A DNA stretch of 64,000 nucleotides from Gemmatimonadota bacterium. GTDB lineage: Bacteria; Gemmatimonadota; Gemmatimonadetes; Gemmatimonadales; GWC2-71-9. The notes under the pieces are model-generated. The model saw nothing but the letters and a program-made list of their open reading frames with translations, did not search any database and had not been told where the DNA came from. Of the stretch, positions 7,479 through 17,227 are shown one piece after another; position 1 is the stretch's first letter; every line of letters starts with the position of its first letter. The stretch lies in NCBI GenBank assembly GCA_027294455.1, contig JAPULZ010000174.1, forward strand, positions 1-64,000, read 5' to 3'. A program made the translations under genes and the position numbers.

Positions 7479-9577
7479 CCGTCATACCGCTTCGCCAACT
7501 CCGCCAATCCGGCCGGCTCGCCGATTATGGTCAACCGGTCCCTCTCGCAGAGCACGGTGCGACCCCGGGGAACGATGGTCTCCCCACGGCGGCGGATGAG
7601 GGCAATCAACGCCCCCTCCGGCATGCGCAGATCGCGGAGCGTGGTGCCGATCAGACTCTCCGAGTTCGTGCCGTTCTTCAATTCGATGGAGAGGAACCGG
7701 TCGTCGTGCAATAACGTCTCTTTGAGTTCCGGCTCGTGAGCGCTGGCCATCCACTCGTTGGGAAACTCGTCGTCCTCGATACGGGCGGCGAGCTGGGCGA
7801 GGATGCGCAGGTGACGACCGGGATCCTTTTCGCCGCTCACCAGCACGAACACCGCATGGATGGGCTCGTCTCCGGCTTGACGTACCAGGTACTCGCCGGT
7901 GCCCCGGAGATCCACGCCGGGCCGGCAGCGCACGAGTACCAGCTCGGACGCCGAGATGCCGGGCAGGCGGGTGTGCAGCAAGACGGATCCGTGGGCGATG
8001 GGCGTGCCGCCCATGTCCAGGCCGCGAATGATGCCTGCGGAGATTTCATCCGCCGATGCTGGGACGCGTTCGGCGAGCAAGCTCGCGGACTCCATGGCGA
8101 TGTTGCGCAGGTCGGCGGTATCGGCGTCTTCGATCACGAACGCCCGGGCCACGACCTCGTCGAAGGAATCTTCCGCCCGGACACCCTTTTCCTTCATGAT
8201 GTCACGCAACTCGCGATCCAACCCGGCGTAGCGTCGCCGGCCCAGCCGCTCGAACACGTGGTAGATCGCCCCGTCGCGCTCCAGCCGGCCCCGGGCGTAG
8301 TGGTTGTACCACCCGATGCTGCCGGCCACGAGGCCCATGCAAAACAGCGACGCGAGCCACCCCATCTCCGCCACGAGAATCAGGGGAAACGCGATGCCGG
8401 CGATTTGCATCCACGGGTACAGGGGGGAGCGGAATCCCGGGTCGTACGACTCGATGTGACTCTCCCGCATCACGATGACCGCGATGTTGATGAGACCGAA
8501 CAGCAAGAGCTGCAGCGCGCTGGCCAGCTTGGCGACCTGTGCGACGTCCAAGATGAGGATGACGGTGATGACCAACGCCCCCGTGGTCAGCGTGGCGAGG
8601 ACCGGCGTGTGAAAACGTCCGAGGGTGGCAAACGGCGCCGGCATCAGGTGGTCCCGGGCCATCGCCAAGGGATATCGGGACGCGGCGAGGATACCGGTGT
8701 TGGCCATGGACGCGAACGCGGCCACAGCGGCGACCACCATGAGTACCACGCCCGTACGAGGGGGCAGCCACGTGAAGAACGCTCCGGCGGAATCGGCCAC
8801 GGGTGTCAGACTCATGGCGAGCCGGTCCTGGCCGAGGGTAGCCAGCATGATGAAGACCCCGAACACATACACCACCATCACGGTCACGAGGGCGAGCGCC
8901 ATCCCGAGGGGGATGTTCCGGTCCGGGTGTTCCACCTCCTCGGCCAGGCTCGCAACATTGGTGAGGCCGACATACGACACGAACACCAGGCCAACTGTTC
9001 CGATCAGGCCGTCTACGCCGTTTGAGAAGAAAGGCGTGAAGTTCTGCCCGACGAGTCCGCGCGCCGCCACCGACACGAACCCGTGGAGGAGGAAGAATCC
9101 GAGAATCGTCAGCAGGCCAACGACCAGCCCCCGAATCAGTTTCGTGGACTGTTTCGTCCCCAGGACATTGAGGCCCACGAACAGCACCGTCAGCACGATC
9201 GCGAGCGTCTTCATCGGCACCGCCAACACGATCGCCAGATACGCGCCCATCCCGATGAGCGCGAACGCGCTCTTGAGGATCAACGCGGTCCAGGTTCCCA
9301 TCCCTCCGATCAGGCCCACGAGCGGTCCCAGCGTTCTGTCCAGGTAGTAGTACGCCCCACCAGCCCGCGGCATGGCCGTGGCCAACTCGGCCTGGCTCAA
9401 CATCGCCGGGATGATGAGAAATCCCGACAGCAAATAGGCCAGCACCACCGAAGAGCCGGTCGAGGCCGCGGCCAGCCCGGGCAGCAGAAAGAAACCCGAG
9501 CTGAACATGGCACCCGTGGCGATGACGTACACATCAAACAGCCGCAGCTCTTTCTTGAGTCGACTCTTCGGTTTCAA
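7475..9577 (-). CDS. APC-superfamily amino acid permease fused to PTS EIIA-like and RCK-C domains
   Basis: The protein has about 700 residues. An N-terminal transporter domain of 12 helices (about 12-427) begins with KKELRLFDVYVIATGAMFSSG, typical of APC permeases. A soluble region follows with a type-2 EIIA-like domain (about 472-617; AHG at 528-530 in the place of the phospho-histidine loop) and a TrkA-C/RCK-C ligand-sensing domain at the end (about 627-698). Such fusions suggest regulation by phosphorylation or by a small ligand rather than group translocation. The start is uncertain: TTG at 9577 fits family length, while TTG at 9676 would add 33 residues of unlikely composition. Neither has a good ribosome site. 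It is divergent from the YihY gene. Confidence 0.8.
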   Translation of the reverse strand: MKPKSRLKKELRLFDVYVIATGAMFSSGFFLLPGLAAASTGSSVVLAYLLSGFLIIPAMLSQAELATAMPRAGGAYYYLDRTLGPLVGLIGGMGTWTALILKSAFALIGMGAYLAIVLAVPMKTLAIVLTVLFVGLNVLGTKQSTKLIRGLVVGLLTILGFFLLHGFVSVAARGLVGQNFTPFFSNGVDGLIGTVGLVFVSYVGLTNVASLAEEVEHPDRNIPLGMALALVTVMVVYVFGVFIMLATLGQDRLAMSLTPVADSAGAFFTWLPPRTGVVLMVVAAVAAFASMANTGILAASRYPLAMARDHLMPAPFATLGRFHTPVLATLTTGALVITVILILDVAQVAKLASALQLLLFGLINIAVIVMRESHIESYDPGFRSPLYPWMQIAGIAFPLILVAEMGWLASLFCMGLVAGSIGWYNHYARGRLERDGAIYHVFERLGRRRYAGLDRELRDIMKEKGVRAEDSFDEVVARAFVIEDADTADLRNIAMESASLLAERVPASADEISAGIIRGLDMGGTPIAHGSVLLHTRLPGISASELVLVRCRPGVDLRGTGEYLVRQAGDEPIHAVFVLVSGEKDPGRHLRILAQLAARIEDDEFPNEWMASAHEPELKETLLHDDRFLSIELKNGTNSESLIGTTLRDLRMPEGALIALIRRRGETIVPRGRTVLCERDRLTIIGEPAGLAELAKRYDG

Positions 9578-9762
9578 GGCCAGTGGCGCCCCATGGCATG
9601 TGTAGTGATTGGAGATTGCAAGTCTATGAACGAACGCGCCGCCACGGCCGGTGCGCAAGTAGCGCCGCTGAGACAATTCCGCCGGTCCCTACGTATTTGC
9701 GCCGCGCCGCACTACCTTTGCTGGGTCGGCAGCATACAACGCAAAGCGAGGCACATACATAC

Positions 9763-10593
9763 GTGAAACAACCACACATTCCCAAGCCCTTCAGACGCAA
9801 GATCCGCGTCCGGCGGTTTCTCAGTACCATCTACAGCGACAATGTTCTCTTCTTGGCCAGCGCCCTCAGCTTCGACGCCCTGTTGGCGGCCGTTCCACTC
9901 GCCCTGCTGTTCTTGGCCTTGCTGGGCGCCGATGAGCTTCGCGTCGCCCTCGACGTGATCATGCCGTCTCCTGTGGGAGGGGGCGAGGAACCGCTCTCCG
10001 CCGCCGAGAAAATCTTCACCGCGGTGGTGGCCAGCCGGCGCGAGCTCTCGCTCTATGGCGTGCCCCTCTTCTTGCTGTTCTCGACTCGGCTGTTCGCATC
10101 GGTACGCATCGCCCTCGACTCGATTCGCGCCGTGCGAACACGCCGCCGGTTTCTGCACGACCTGCTCTACGATCTCATCCTCGTCGTGGCGACCACTACC
10201 CTGTTCGCGGCCAACTCCTACGTGTCGGTCCCAGCGCTGGGATCGTCGGGGCTCGAAGCGCTCGCCGCACACCTGCTGGCCATCGGATTCGGCACCGTGC
10301 TCTTCTTCGTCGTCTACTTCATGGCCCCGACGGAAAAGCTCGAGTGGCACACCGCCGCTCTGGTGGCGTTTCTCGTCGCCGTGCTGTTTGAGATCTTCAA
10401 GGTGTTGTTCGGTGTGTATCTGGTGCAGTTCGGCACGGGGAATCGCATCATTTCACACGCCAACGCGATCGCCGTGTTGCTGTTCGTACTGTGGATCTAC
10501 CTGACGGCGATCCTGTTCCTGATGGGCGGCGAGATCGCCAAAGCGGTCGAAGAGCATCGGGAGTCGATGGGGGCGCTGAAGACGGTGAGATAG
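9763..10593 (+). CDS. YihY/BrkB family inner-membrane protein
   Basis: The 276-residue protein has six predicted membrane helices and family features: a short basic N-terminus, a DNVLFLASALSFDALLAAVPLALL first helix region, and the conserved C-terminal part ANAIAVLLFVLWIYLTAILFLMGGEIAKAVE. Members were once called ribonuclease BN, but this is not supported; the role is probably in envelope transport. The start is the GTG at 9763, since the upstream frame from 9583 is out of character. The gene converges on tadA, with a 4 bp gap. Confidence 0.85.
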   Translation: MKQPHIPKPFRRKIRVRRFLSTIYSDNVLFLASALSFDALLAAVPLALLFLALLGADELRVALDVIMPSPVGGGEEPLSAAEKIFTAVVASRRELSLYGVPLFLLFSTRLFASVRIALDSIRAVRTRRRFLHDLLYDLILVVATTTLFAANSYVSVPALGSSGLEALAAHLLAIGFGTVLFFVVYFMAPTEKLEWHTAALVAFLVAVLFEIFKVLFGVYLVQFGTGNRIISHANAIAVLLFVLWIYLTAILFLMGGEIAKAVEEHRESMGALKTVR

Positions 10594-10597
10594 GTCG

Positions 10598-11074
10598 TCA
10601 TCGGCGACTTTGAAAAAACTCCGTCAACAGCGCCGCGCATTCCTCGCTCATGATGCCGCCGAGCACCTCGGGCCGATGGTTGAGTCGGGGGTGACCGAGC
10701 AGATCGCCGACGCTTCCCGCCATGCCGGCCTTGGGGTCGTAGGCGCCGAATACGACGCGCGCCACGCGGGCCAGGACGATCGCCCCGGCACATTGGGCGC
10801 AGGGCTCCAGTGTGATGTACAGCGTGGCGGAATCGAGACGGTCCACGCCGAGGGTTTGCATGGCGTCGTAGATCGCGATCACCTCGGCGTGGCGCGTGAG
10901 GTCGTGACGCCGCTTCGTTTCGTTGTGCGCCACGACCACCACGTCCCCTGCTGACATCACCGCGGCCCCCACCGGAACCTCATCGGCCGCCCCGGCCCGC
11001 CGGGCGGCCTCGAAGGCCGCCGTCATGCCACGGCGGTCTGCGTCCGACACCGCGTCGGGATCAGGCGCTGGCAC
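10598..11074 (-). CDS. tadA: tRNA-specific adenosine-34 deaminase
   Basis: The 158-residue protein converts A34 to inosine in tRNA-Arg(ACG). The zinc site is complete: HAE (62-64) with catalytic Glu64, and PCAQC with Cys92 and Cys95. VPVGA near residue 35 and the C-terminal [13 protein letters not shown] region match TadA rather than guanine or cytosine deaminases. The start overlaps the end of clpB by 14 bp, so it is probably co-transcribed. Confidence 0.93.
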   Translation of the reverse strand: MPAPDPDAVSDADRRGMTAAFEAARRAGAADEVPVGAAVMSAGDVVVVAHNETKRRHDLTRHAEVIAIYDAMQTLGVDRLDSATLYITLEPCAQCAGAIVLARVARVVFGAYDPKAGMAGSVGDLLGHPRLNHRPEVLGGIMSEECAALLTEFFQSRR

Positions 11075-13688
11075 GCTCGTCTTCGACGACGGTGACGGAA
11101 ACGCGCGCGAAGTCGAGCTCGCCGGTCGTATCGTTTCGTCCCACCCGCAGCGTATCGCCCTCGCCGAACTCGCCCTCCAACACCGCCAGGGCCAACGGAT
11201 TCTGAATGCGCCGCTGAATCACCCGCTTGAGCGGTCGGGCGCCGTAGGCCGGGTCGAATCCTTCATCGATCAACGCCTCCTTCGCCTCGGGCGTGACCTG
11301 GAGTTTGATCTGGCGGTCCGCCAGCAAGTGCTCCACCTGGCGCAGCTGCAAGTCGAGGATCTGTAGGAGATGGTCTCGACCGAGCGGCCGGAACACGATC
11401 GTGTCGTCCACCCGATTCAGGAACTCCGGCTTGAACGTCTGTCGCAACGCGTCCAACACCTTGTTCTCGGCCTCCGCCCAGTCCTGTTCCCCGTGCTCCA
11501 GGATCCATTGTCCCCCGACATTGGAGGTCATGATGATCACGGCGTTCCGGAAGTCCACCGTGCGGCCCTGGCTATCGGTCAATCGTCCGTCATCCAGAAC
11601 CTGGAGCAGGATATTGAACACGTCCGGGTGCGCCTTTTCGATCTCGTCGAAGAGCACCACCGAATAGGGGCGCCGTCGCACGGCCTCCGTGAGTTGGCCG
11701 CCTTCCTCGTATCCGATGTACCCGGGCGGCGCGCCGACCATTCTGGAGACAGCGTGTTTCTCCATATACTCCGACATGTCGAGCCGCACGATGGCACGCT
11801 CGTCGTCGAACAAGAACTCCGCCAGGGCCTTCGCCGTCTCGGTCTTTCCCACCCCGGTGGGCCCGAGGAAGATGAAACTGCCGATGGGCCGATTGGGGTC
11901 CTGCAATCCCGCCCGAGAGCGCCGCACCGCATTAGCCACCGCCGTGACCGCTTCTTCCTGGCCGATGACCCGGCTGCCCAGCTCGCGCTCCAGTTTCGTG
12001 AGCCGCTCCCGCTCCGACTCCATCATCTTGCTCACGGGGATCCCGGTCCAGCGCGCGACGATCTGGGCGATCTCGTCGGCGTCAACGTCTTCCTTGAGAT
12101 ACCTGGCCTTGGCCTGGATGTCGCCCAGCCGCTCGGTCTCGTTGGCGATCTCCTGCTCGAGCTTCGGCACCCTGCCGTAGGTGATCTCGGCCGCGAGCTG
12201 CAGGTTACCCGCGCGAGTGACCTGCTCGGCCTCCAATCGCGCCGCTTCCAGCTCGGTCTTCTTTTCCTGGAGCTTGGAGATCGTGTCCTTCTCCGCTTGC
12301 CACTGCGCCTTCATGCCCTGGGACTGCTCGCTCAGCTCCGCGATCTCCCGCTTCACGGCCTCCCGTCGCTGTTTGCTTTCCCTGTTCTTCTCGCGGGCGA
12401 GGGCCTGCTCCTCGATGCGGAGCTGGATGATGCGCCGCTCCACCTCGTCGATTTCCTGGGGAAGGCTGTCGATGGCGATCCGCAGGCGACTGGCCGCTTC
12501 ATCGATCAAGTCGATGGCCTTGTCGGGCAGGAAACGGGCGCCCACATAGCGATCGGACAACGTCGCGGCGGCGATGATGGCATTGTCGGTGATACGGACC
12601 CCATGGTGGACTTCGTATCGCTCCTTCAAGCCGCGCAGAATCGCGATGGTGTCCTCCACACTCGGCTCGCTCACGAGGATCGGCTGGAACCGGCGCTCGA
12701 GGGCCTTGTCTTTTTCGATGTGCTTGCGGTACTCGTCCAGCGTGGTGGCACCAACGACATGGAGCTCGCCACGCGCCAGGGCGGGCTTCAGCATGTTGGA
12801 CGCATCCACGGCCCCCTCGGACGCCCCCGCGCCCACGATGGTGTGCAACTCGTCGATGAACACGATGAATTGGCCTTCCTGGCTGGTGATCTCCTTGAGG
12901 ACGGCCTTGAGACGCTCTTCGAACTCGCCGCGGAATTTGGCACCAGCCAGCATCAGCGCGATGTCGAGCACGACGATCTGCTTGCCCTTGAGGGACTCGG
13001 GCACGTCCCCGTCGATGATTCGCTGCGCCAGCCCTTCGACGATGGCCGTCTTGCCGACGCCGGGATCGCCGATGAGCACCGGATTGTTCTTGGTCCGCCG
13101 CGAGAGCACCTGCATCACGCGACGAATCTCCTCATCACGGCCGATGACTGGATCGAGCTTGCCGGCCCGTGCCAGCTGGGTCAGGTCGTGGGTGAATTTC
13201 TCGAGCGCCCGATACTTGCCCTCGGGCTCTTGATCGGTGACGACGTGACTGCCGCGCACCGCCCGAAGCGCCTCGAGCAGTGTGTTCTTGTCGATCTTGC
13301 GCTGGCTCAACAGCTCCCGGGCCGTCGTGCCCTTGGTATCCACCAGCGCGATGAGGATGTGTTCGGTGGAGACGTACGCGTCGCCCAGGCTCTTGGCCAG
13401 CACGTCGGCCGCATTCAGCGCGGCGTTGAGCTCTCGCGCGGCCTGGGGCTGGCTCCCACCGGTCTGGCTCGGCAGGCGCTCCAATTCCCTACCAGCCGCC
13501 TCCCGGAGCTCGGTGACGTTGAGGCCCGACTTCTGGAGAATGGGGACGACGATGCCCTCGTCCTGGTCGAGGAGCGCCACGAACAGATGGGCGTCGTTGA
13601 CCACCGGATTGCCCTGCTGCGTGGCCAGGGCCACGGCCGTCTGAACGGCCTCGGCCGCCTTCAAGGTCAAACGATCTGGTCCTAGCAT
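11061..13688 (-). CDS. clpB: ATP-dependent disaggregase ClpB
   Basis: The 875-residue Hsp100 chaperone solubilises aggregated protein together with DnaK. Order of domains: Clp N-domain (1-145), first AAA+ module with Walker A GDPGVGKT (207-214), the long coiled-coil M domain (about 400-530) that separates ClpB from ClpA/ClpC, the second AAA+ module with GPTGVGKT near residue 610, and the D2-small C-terminal domain. Length is normal for ClpB. No CIRCE element or convincing heat-shock promoter was seen in the 280 bp upstream. Confidence 0.97.
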   Translation of the reverse strand: MLGPDRLTLKAAEAVQTAVALATQQGNPVVNDAHLFVALLDQDEGIVVPILQKSGLNVTELREAAGRELERLPSQTGGSQPQAARELNAALNAADVLAKSLGDAYVSTEHILIALVDTKGTTARELLSQRKIDKNTLLEALRAVRGSHVVTDQEPEGKYRALEKFTHDLTQLARAGKLDPVIGRDEEIRRVMQVLSRRTKNNPVLIGDPGVGKTAIVEGLAQRIIDGDVPESLKGKQIVVLDIALMLAGAKFRGEFEERLKAVLKEITSQEGQFIVFIDELHTIVGAGASEGAVDASNMLKPALARGELHVVGATTLDEYRKHIEKDKALERRFQPILVSEPSVEDTIAILRGLKERYEVHHGVRITDNAIIAAATLSDRYVGARFLPDKAIDLIDEAASRLRIAIDSLPQEIDEVERRIIQLRIEEQALAREKNRESKQRREAVKREIAELSEQSQGMKAQWQAEKDTISKLQEKKTELEAARLEAEQVTRAGNLQLAAEITYGRVPKLEQEIANETERLGDIQAKARYLKEDVDADEIAQIVARWTGIPVSKMMESERERLTKLERELGSRVIGQEEAVTAVANAVRRSRAGLQDPNRPIGSFIFLGPTGVGKTETAKALAEFLFDDERAIVRLDMSEYMEKHAVSRMVGAPPGYIGYEEGGQLTEAVRRRPYSVVLFDEIEKAHPDVFNILLQVLDDGRLTDSQGRTVDFRNAVIIMTSNVGGQWILEHGEQDWAEAENKVLDALRQTFKPEFLNRVDDTIVFRPLGRDHLLQILDLQLRQVEHLLADRQIKLQVTPEAKEALIDEGFDPAYGARPLKRVIQRRIQNPLALAVLEGEFGEGDTLRVGRNDTTGELDFARVSVTVVEDERASA

Positions 13689-13911
13689 GATCTTCCTCTA
13701 TGGACACAGCCGGTCGGGCCGCCGGCACCCACAGGCCCGGCAACTCCACCAACTTCATTAAAGAGAATTGCTTACGGGACCCATCAAATGCAACCTGCAT
13801 GCCCCGGAAAAGGGGCCAAAATGACAACTACGACGGCCAAAACGGCAGATCCCAGCAGCAACACCTGCTCAACCGGGCAGAGCCACTACCCGCTTGGGCT
13901 GGGAAGCGAGT

Positions 13912-13957
13912 GGGGTACTGGGGTGTGGAAGGGGTTGGGTATTAGGGCTGGGAGGGG
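13912..13957 (+). other. G-tract cluster with G-quadruplex potential
   Basis: Seven runs of three or four G occur in 46 bases on the plus strand (GGGG at 13912, 13920, 13931; GGG at 13937, 13945, 13950; GGGG at 13954), with loops of one to seven bases. This meets the usual pattern for an intramolecular quadruplex. It lies just past the stop of the sorting-domain gene, on its template strand. Confidence 0.6.
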
Positions 13958-13967
13958 CGCGGAGATC

Positions 13968-14393
13968 TTACTTGATAACCGTCATCTTCTTCGACCCGGC
14001 GGACCGGCCGTTCACGATGATTTGATACACGTATACGCCGGACGCCGCTTCCCGACCGCTGTCGAGAATCTTGCCGTCCCAATAGGCTTCGAAACGCCCC
14101 GAACCGTTCCACTCGAGTTCCAGCTCGGCCACCTTTTCGCCGGTTCCCTGGAGCACCGGAATCGCGACGAGCTGCACCAAAATGTTGTAAATCCGGAGAC
14201 TCACAACCGGATTCTCGTTCACCCACAATTCCTCACTGAGCGTGAACGGAATCGTGGTTTCCGGATTGAACGGGTTCGGGTAGTTCCGCTCGAGTTGAAC
14301 CAAGCGGCCCTGGCGATCCCCCTGTGCCTCGACTTGGGCAGGGACCGCCACACAGAGCCCGAGCACCACTATGGCCCAGGCAGCATACCTCAT
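13968..14393 (-). CDS. Secreted solo FlgD-Ig / T9SS-type sorting-domain protein
   Basis: The 141-residue protein has a signal peptide (about 1-24, ending VEAQ) and then only one domain. That domain has YPNPFNPET (38-46), an IYNILVQLV strand, a W-x-G turn and a C-terminal ASGVYVYQI...KKMTVIK strand pair: the FlgD-Ig-like/Por-type C-terminal sorting domain that normally sits at the end of large secreted proteins. Here nothing precedes it except the signal peptide. ATG at 14393 has AGGAG six bases upstream. It has its own promoter (14468-14496), so it is not an obvious fragment. Confidence 0.75.
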   Translation of the reverse strand: MRYAAWAIVVLGLCVAVPAQVEAQGDRQGRLVQLERNYPNPFNPETTIPFTLSEELWVNENPVVSLRIYNILVQLVAIPVLQGTGEKVAELELEWNGSGRFEAYWDGKILDSGREAASGVYVYQIIVNGRSAGSKKMTVIK

Positions 14394-14467
14394 CAACAGC
14401 TCCTATCTGACAATAAGTGTCCTGATCACTACTCCTTGATGGAGACCCATTACCCCACGGTACCTAA

Positions 14468-14496
14468 AGATTAGGATCGGCTACAACTCGTGTCAA
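14468..14496 (-). promoter_or_regulatory. Strong sigma70-type promoter for the sorting-domain protein
   Basis: On the minus strand, TTGACA (14496-14491) and TAATCT (14473-14468) are separated by exactly 17 bp. The predicted transcript starts near 14461, giving a leader of about 68 bases before the ATG at 14393. Confidence 0.65.
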
Positions 14497-14504
14497 GCCA
14501 ATGT

Positions 14505-16388
14505 TCACGACAGTTGATGCGCCTTTGGGCCCAGGCGTCGCACATCCCCGACCCGGACCGTGATTCCCCTGGCATCGAGCCATTCCAGCAGTGGAATCAG
14601 ATATTTTCGCGACAAACCGAGGGCTTCACGCAAATCCGCCGGCGTCACCTCCCCCAAACGCTCGATTGCCGCCACGGCTTTTCCGGCGACCTCGGTGAGC
14701 GCGGCCGGATCGTAATATCGCTCCTGCCCCACCCTCACCGCCGTGCCCCTTCTCACCAGAAACTCGGCGAGTTCTTCGGCGAGCTCCGCCGGCACCGCGT
14801 CGGACACGTCCGACATCGTCACACCGTGGGCGCCGGCATCCTTCAGTCTCTTTTCCAGTACTACACCGTGCTGGGCCCGCGTTCCTGAGAGCGTGGCCTC
14901 GAAGCCGGGAAGTCGGACGACACCGCCCTCCACCTCGATCTTGCCCTCGCTTTCCAGACGCGACCGGACGTGGTCCGCCACCCCCGCGCCTCCAGCACTC
15001 CTACGGAAAGCCGCCATGGCCATCCCGGGTTGCAACGGCTGCTCCTCGTGGAACTTGGCCACCGCGGCGAGGGCTGCGGCCGCCGCCCCGGCCAGGGATG
15101 CCCCGGGGTAGAACCGGCCCCCGACCACCTCACCGCCCGCCGACGCCACCCCCGCGGCCACCTCGTCCACGGAACCGGGGGCGATGCCGAGCCGCACTGC
15201 CAGATCGGCCACGGCGACACTGCCGGGCTCCTCGCTGCTCACGAACGCCGCCACCCGCTCGACGGGGTCGAGGGACCAGCGGTCGGGGCGCTCCCGTGGC
15301 CGGCGGGGCCTGGGAGCGGGCCACGGATCCACCACGATGAAGCCGCCCACGGTGGTCACCGGTGAGTAGGATCGGAGCACACCGCGGTCGCCCCAGCGAC
15401 ACACCAGGGGCGCCTCCAGGCGCAGCCGCACGACCCCCGAACCACCCGGGGGAATCTCCTCCGCGGCAGGCGTCATCCGGGCCATGACCTCCACCGTCCC
15501 CACGTGGACCCGAATGCGGGAGCGCTGCGTAATGGGCCTCGCCTCGGGCAGCAGGGTGACCCGGACATCCACGGCCCGGGTGGCCCTCCAGGCCCGGTGG
15601 CTCACGATCGTGCTGCCGCGCCGCCCCTCGGCCCGGTTGAGGCCCACCAATGCCAGGGCGGTCCGGCGGCCGGGATCGGCCCGGGGCACGGCAACGCCGT
15701 GGACCTCGACCCCCCGGACCCGAGACGTGTGCTCGCCGGGCAGCACCCGCACCTCGTCGCCCCGGGCGATGGTGCCGGCCCACGTCGTCCCCGTCACCAC
15801 CGTGCCGGCACCCGCCACGCTGAAGGACCGGTCGACGGGCATGCGGAAGAGATCGTCTGCGGTCCGTTCCACCGCCCGCGCCGCGGCGGCGGCGATGGCG
15901 TCGCGGAGGTCGTCGATGCCCTCGCCGCTGCGCACCGACACTCCGCACGGCGCCTCCCAGGCGATGGCGGTGCCGTCGAGCCGCTGGGTGACGTCGTCGA
16001 TGACGAGTTCCAGCCATTCTGCTTCGACCAGATCGGTCTTCGTCACCGCCACCACACCCGTGGGGACCCCCAGGAACCCGAGGATGGCCAGGTGTTCCAC
16101 CGTCTGCGGCATGATCCCCTCGTCGGCCGCCACCACGAGCAAGGCCACGTCGATACCGGTGGCCCCCGCCACCATGTTGCGAACGAAATCTTCGTGCCCC
16201 GGAACGTCGACCACACTGGCCGTGCACTCGTCGTTCAGCTCGAAGTGGGCGAACCCGAGGTCGATGGTGATGCCCCGTCGCTTTTCTTCCTCCCACCGGT
16301 CCGTGTCGATGCCGGTGAGGGCCTTGACTAGGGCGGTCTTCCCGTGGTCGACGTGTCCGGCCGTGCCGATTACGACGTGGCGACCCAT
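14505..16388 (-). CDS. selB: Selenocysteine-specific elongation factor SelB
   Basis: The 627-residue GTPase delivers Sec-tRNA(Sec) to UGA codons followed by a SECIS element. It has an EF-Tu-like G domain (GHVDHGKT 11-18, DVPGH 61-65, TKTD 116-119), two beta-barrel domains, a third barrel, and a C-terminal set of winged helices (about 400-627) that bind the SECIS hairpin. ATG at 16388 with GGAGG upstream is chosen; the frame to 16505 only shadows recO. It overlaps the recO end by 19 bp. selA, selD and tRNA-Sec are not in the window, so the rest of the pathway must be elsewhere. Confidence 0.92.
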   Translation of the reverse strand: MGRHVVIGTAGHVDHGKTALVKALTGIDTDRWEEEKRRGITIDLGFAHFELNDECTASVVDVPGHEDFVRNMVAGATGIDVALLVVAADEGIMPQTVEHLAILGFLGVPTGVVAVTKTDLVEAEWLELVIDDVTQRLDGTAIAWEAPCGVSVRSGEGIDDLRDAIAAAAARAVERTADDLFRMPVDRSFSVAGAGTVVTGTTWAGTIARGDEVRVLPGEHTSRVRGVEVHGVAVPRADPGRRTALALVGLNRAEGRRGSTIVSHRAWRATRAVDVRVTLLPEARPITQRSRIRVHVGTVEVMARMTPAAEEIPPGGSGVVRLRLEAPLVCRWGDRGVLRSYSPVTTVGGFIVVDPWPAPRPRRPRERPDRWSLDPVERVAAFVSSEEPGSVAVADLAVRLGIAPGSVDEVAAGVASAGGEVVGGRFYPGASLAGAAAAALAAVAKFHEEQPLQPGMAMAAFRRSAGGAGVADHVRSRLESEGKIEVEGGVVRLPGFEATLSGTRAQHGVVLEKRLKDAGAHGVTMSDVSDAVPAELAEELAEFLVRRGTAVRVGQERYYDPAALTEVAGKAVAAIERLGEVTPADLREALGLSRKYLIPLLEWLDARGITVRVGDVRRLGPKAHQLS

Positions 16389-17149
16389 GGCAACCCCTCC
16401 CAAAAATCCAGCGCCCGGAGCTCTCGGCCCTCCGCCACGTGGAGCCGCACGAATCGCGAGAGCAATCGTCGGTGAGCCGCGGCATGCTTGGGTGACAACG
16501 ACCACGTCCCGTCATCGATCATGCTCGCCACCCCGCCCTGGACGAGAAACCGCAATGCGGCCCGATCGTCGGCACCGATGCGCGAGGTCTCCCTGGCCCT
16601 GGCGCACGTCGCACAGACGAGCCCGCCGTCCGCGACAGAAAAATCCGCATCGCCGGCACCGATCGCGCGACCGTCCACGGCGCAACCGTCGATCGCCGGC
16701 GCGAACCCCAGCGCCCCCACGATGCTCCACATCGCGCCCAGCGACACCTCGGCGAGACGCGACGTCTCGATCTCGGCCAACGTGTCGAGCAACGCCGACA
16801 ACAACTGGTAGATCTCGGGATGCGGTTCCTCGGGCGAGAACCGAAGCACCAGCTCGGCGATGGCCGTGGCGGACGCGTACCGAACCACGTCGTGGCTCAG
16901 ATCGACCCGCTGATTCTCCACGTCGAACTCCGCCAGGGTCTGCAGGTCTCTGGTCTGCTTGATGTACAGCTGGGCGATTCCCTCGCTCAACAATTGAATG
17001 CGCGCGCCGAACCGGCTCTTGGGCCGTCGGGCCCCCTTGGCGATGGCGCTCAGCACGCCATGCTCCCGTGTGGCCAGTCGCACGATCTTCGAGGACTCGC
17101 CATACGGGAACGTATGGAGGACGATGGCGGGGGTGGAGATGGGTGCCAT
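16370..17149 (-). CDS. recO: DNA repair protein RecO
   Basis: The 259-residue protein takes part in RecFOR loading of RecA on gapped DNA. It begins with an OB-fold (about 1-80; PAIVLHTFPYGESSKIVRL) and continues with the helical RecO_C domain, which includes a cysteine cluster (GCAVDG and CATC) like the zinc site of many RecO proteins. Length is normal. It is upstream of selB and overlaps it, so the two are co-transcribed. Confidence 0.9.
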   Translation of the reverse strand: MAPISTPAIVLHTFPYGESSKIVRLATREHGVLSAIAKGARRPKSRFGARIQLLSEGIAQLYIKQTRDLQTLAEFDVENQRVDLSHDVVRYASATAIAELVLRFSPEEPHPEIYQLLSALLDTLAEIETSRLAEVSLGAMWSIVGALGFAPAIDGCAVDGRAIGAGDADFSVADGGLVCATCARARETSRIGADDRAALRFLVQGGVASMIDDGTWSLSPKHAAAHRRLLSRFVRLHVAEGRELRALDFWEGLPWVATS

Positions 17150-17227
17150 GGAGAGAAATGTAACTGCGATTCCCTAGAGGCCCGTAGGGGCGAGACACCG
17201 CCTCGCCCGACGATGCCAAGCCAGCGT

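Noticed and set aside
11370..13685. 771-codon plus-strand frame opposite clpB, and similar long antisense frames
   Set aside because: These are GC-driven mirror frames of well-supported genes; they lack any domain signature.
13700..13945. Plus-strand frame between clpB and the sorting-domain gene
   Set aside because: No ribosome site, no recognisable composition, and it crosses the G-tract region; judged non-coding.
13689..13967. CIRCE or sigma32 heat-shock control of clpB
   Set aside because: No TTAGCACTC-N9-GAGTGCTAA palindrome and no acceptable heat-shock promoter were found; a TTGCAT with a weak -10 is not convincing.
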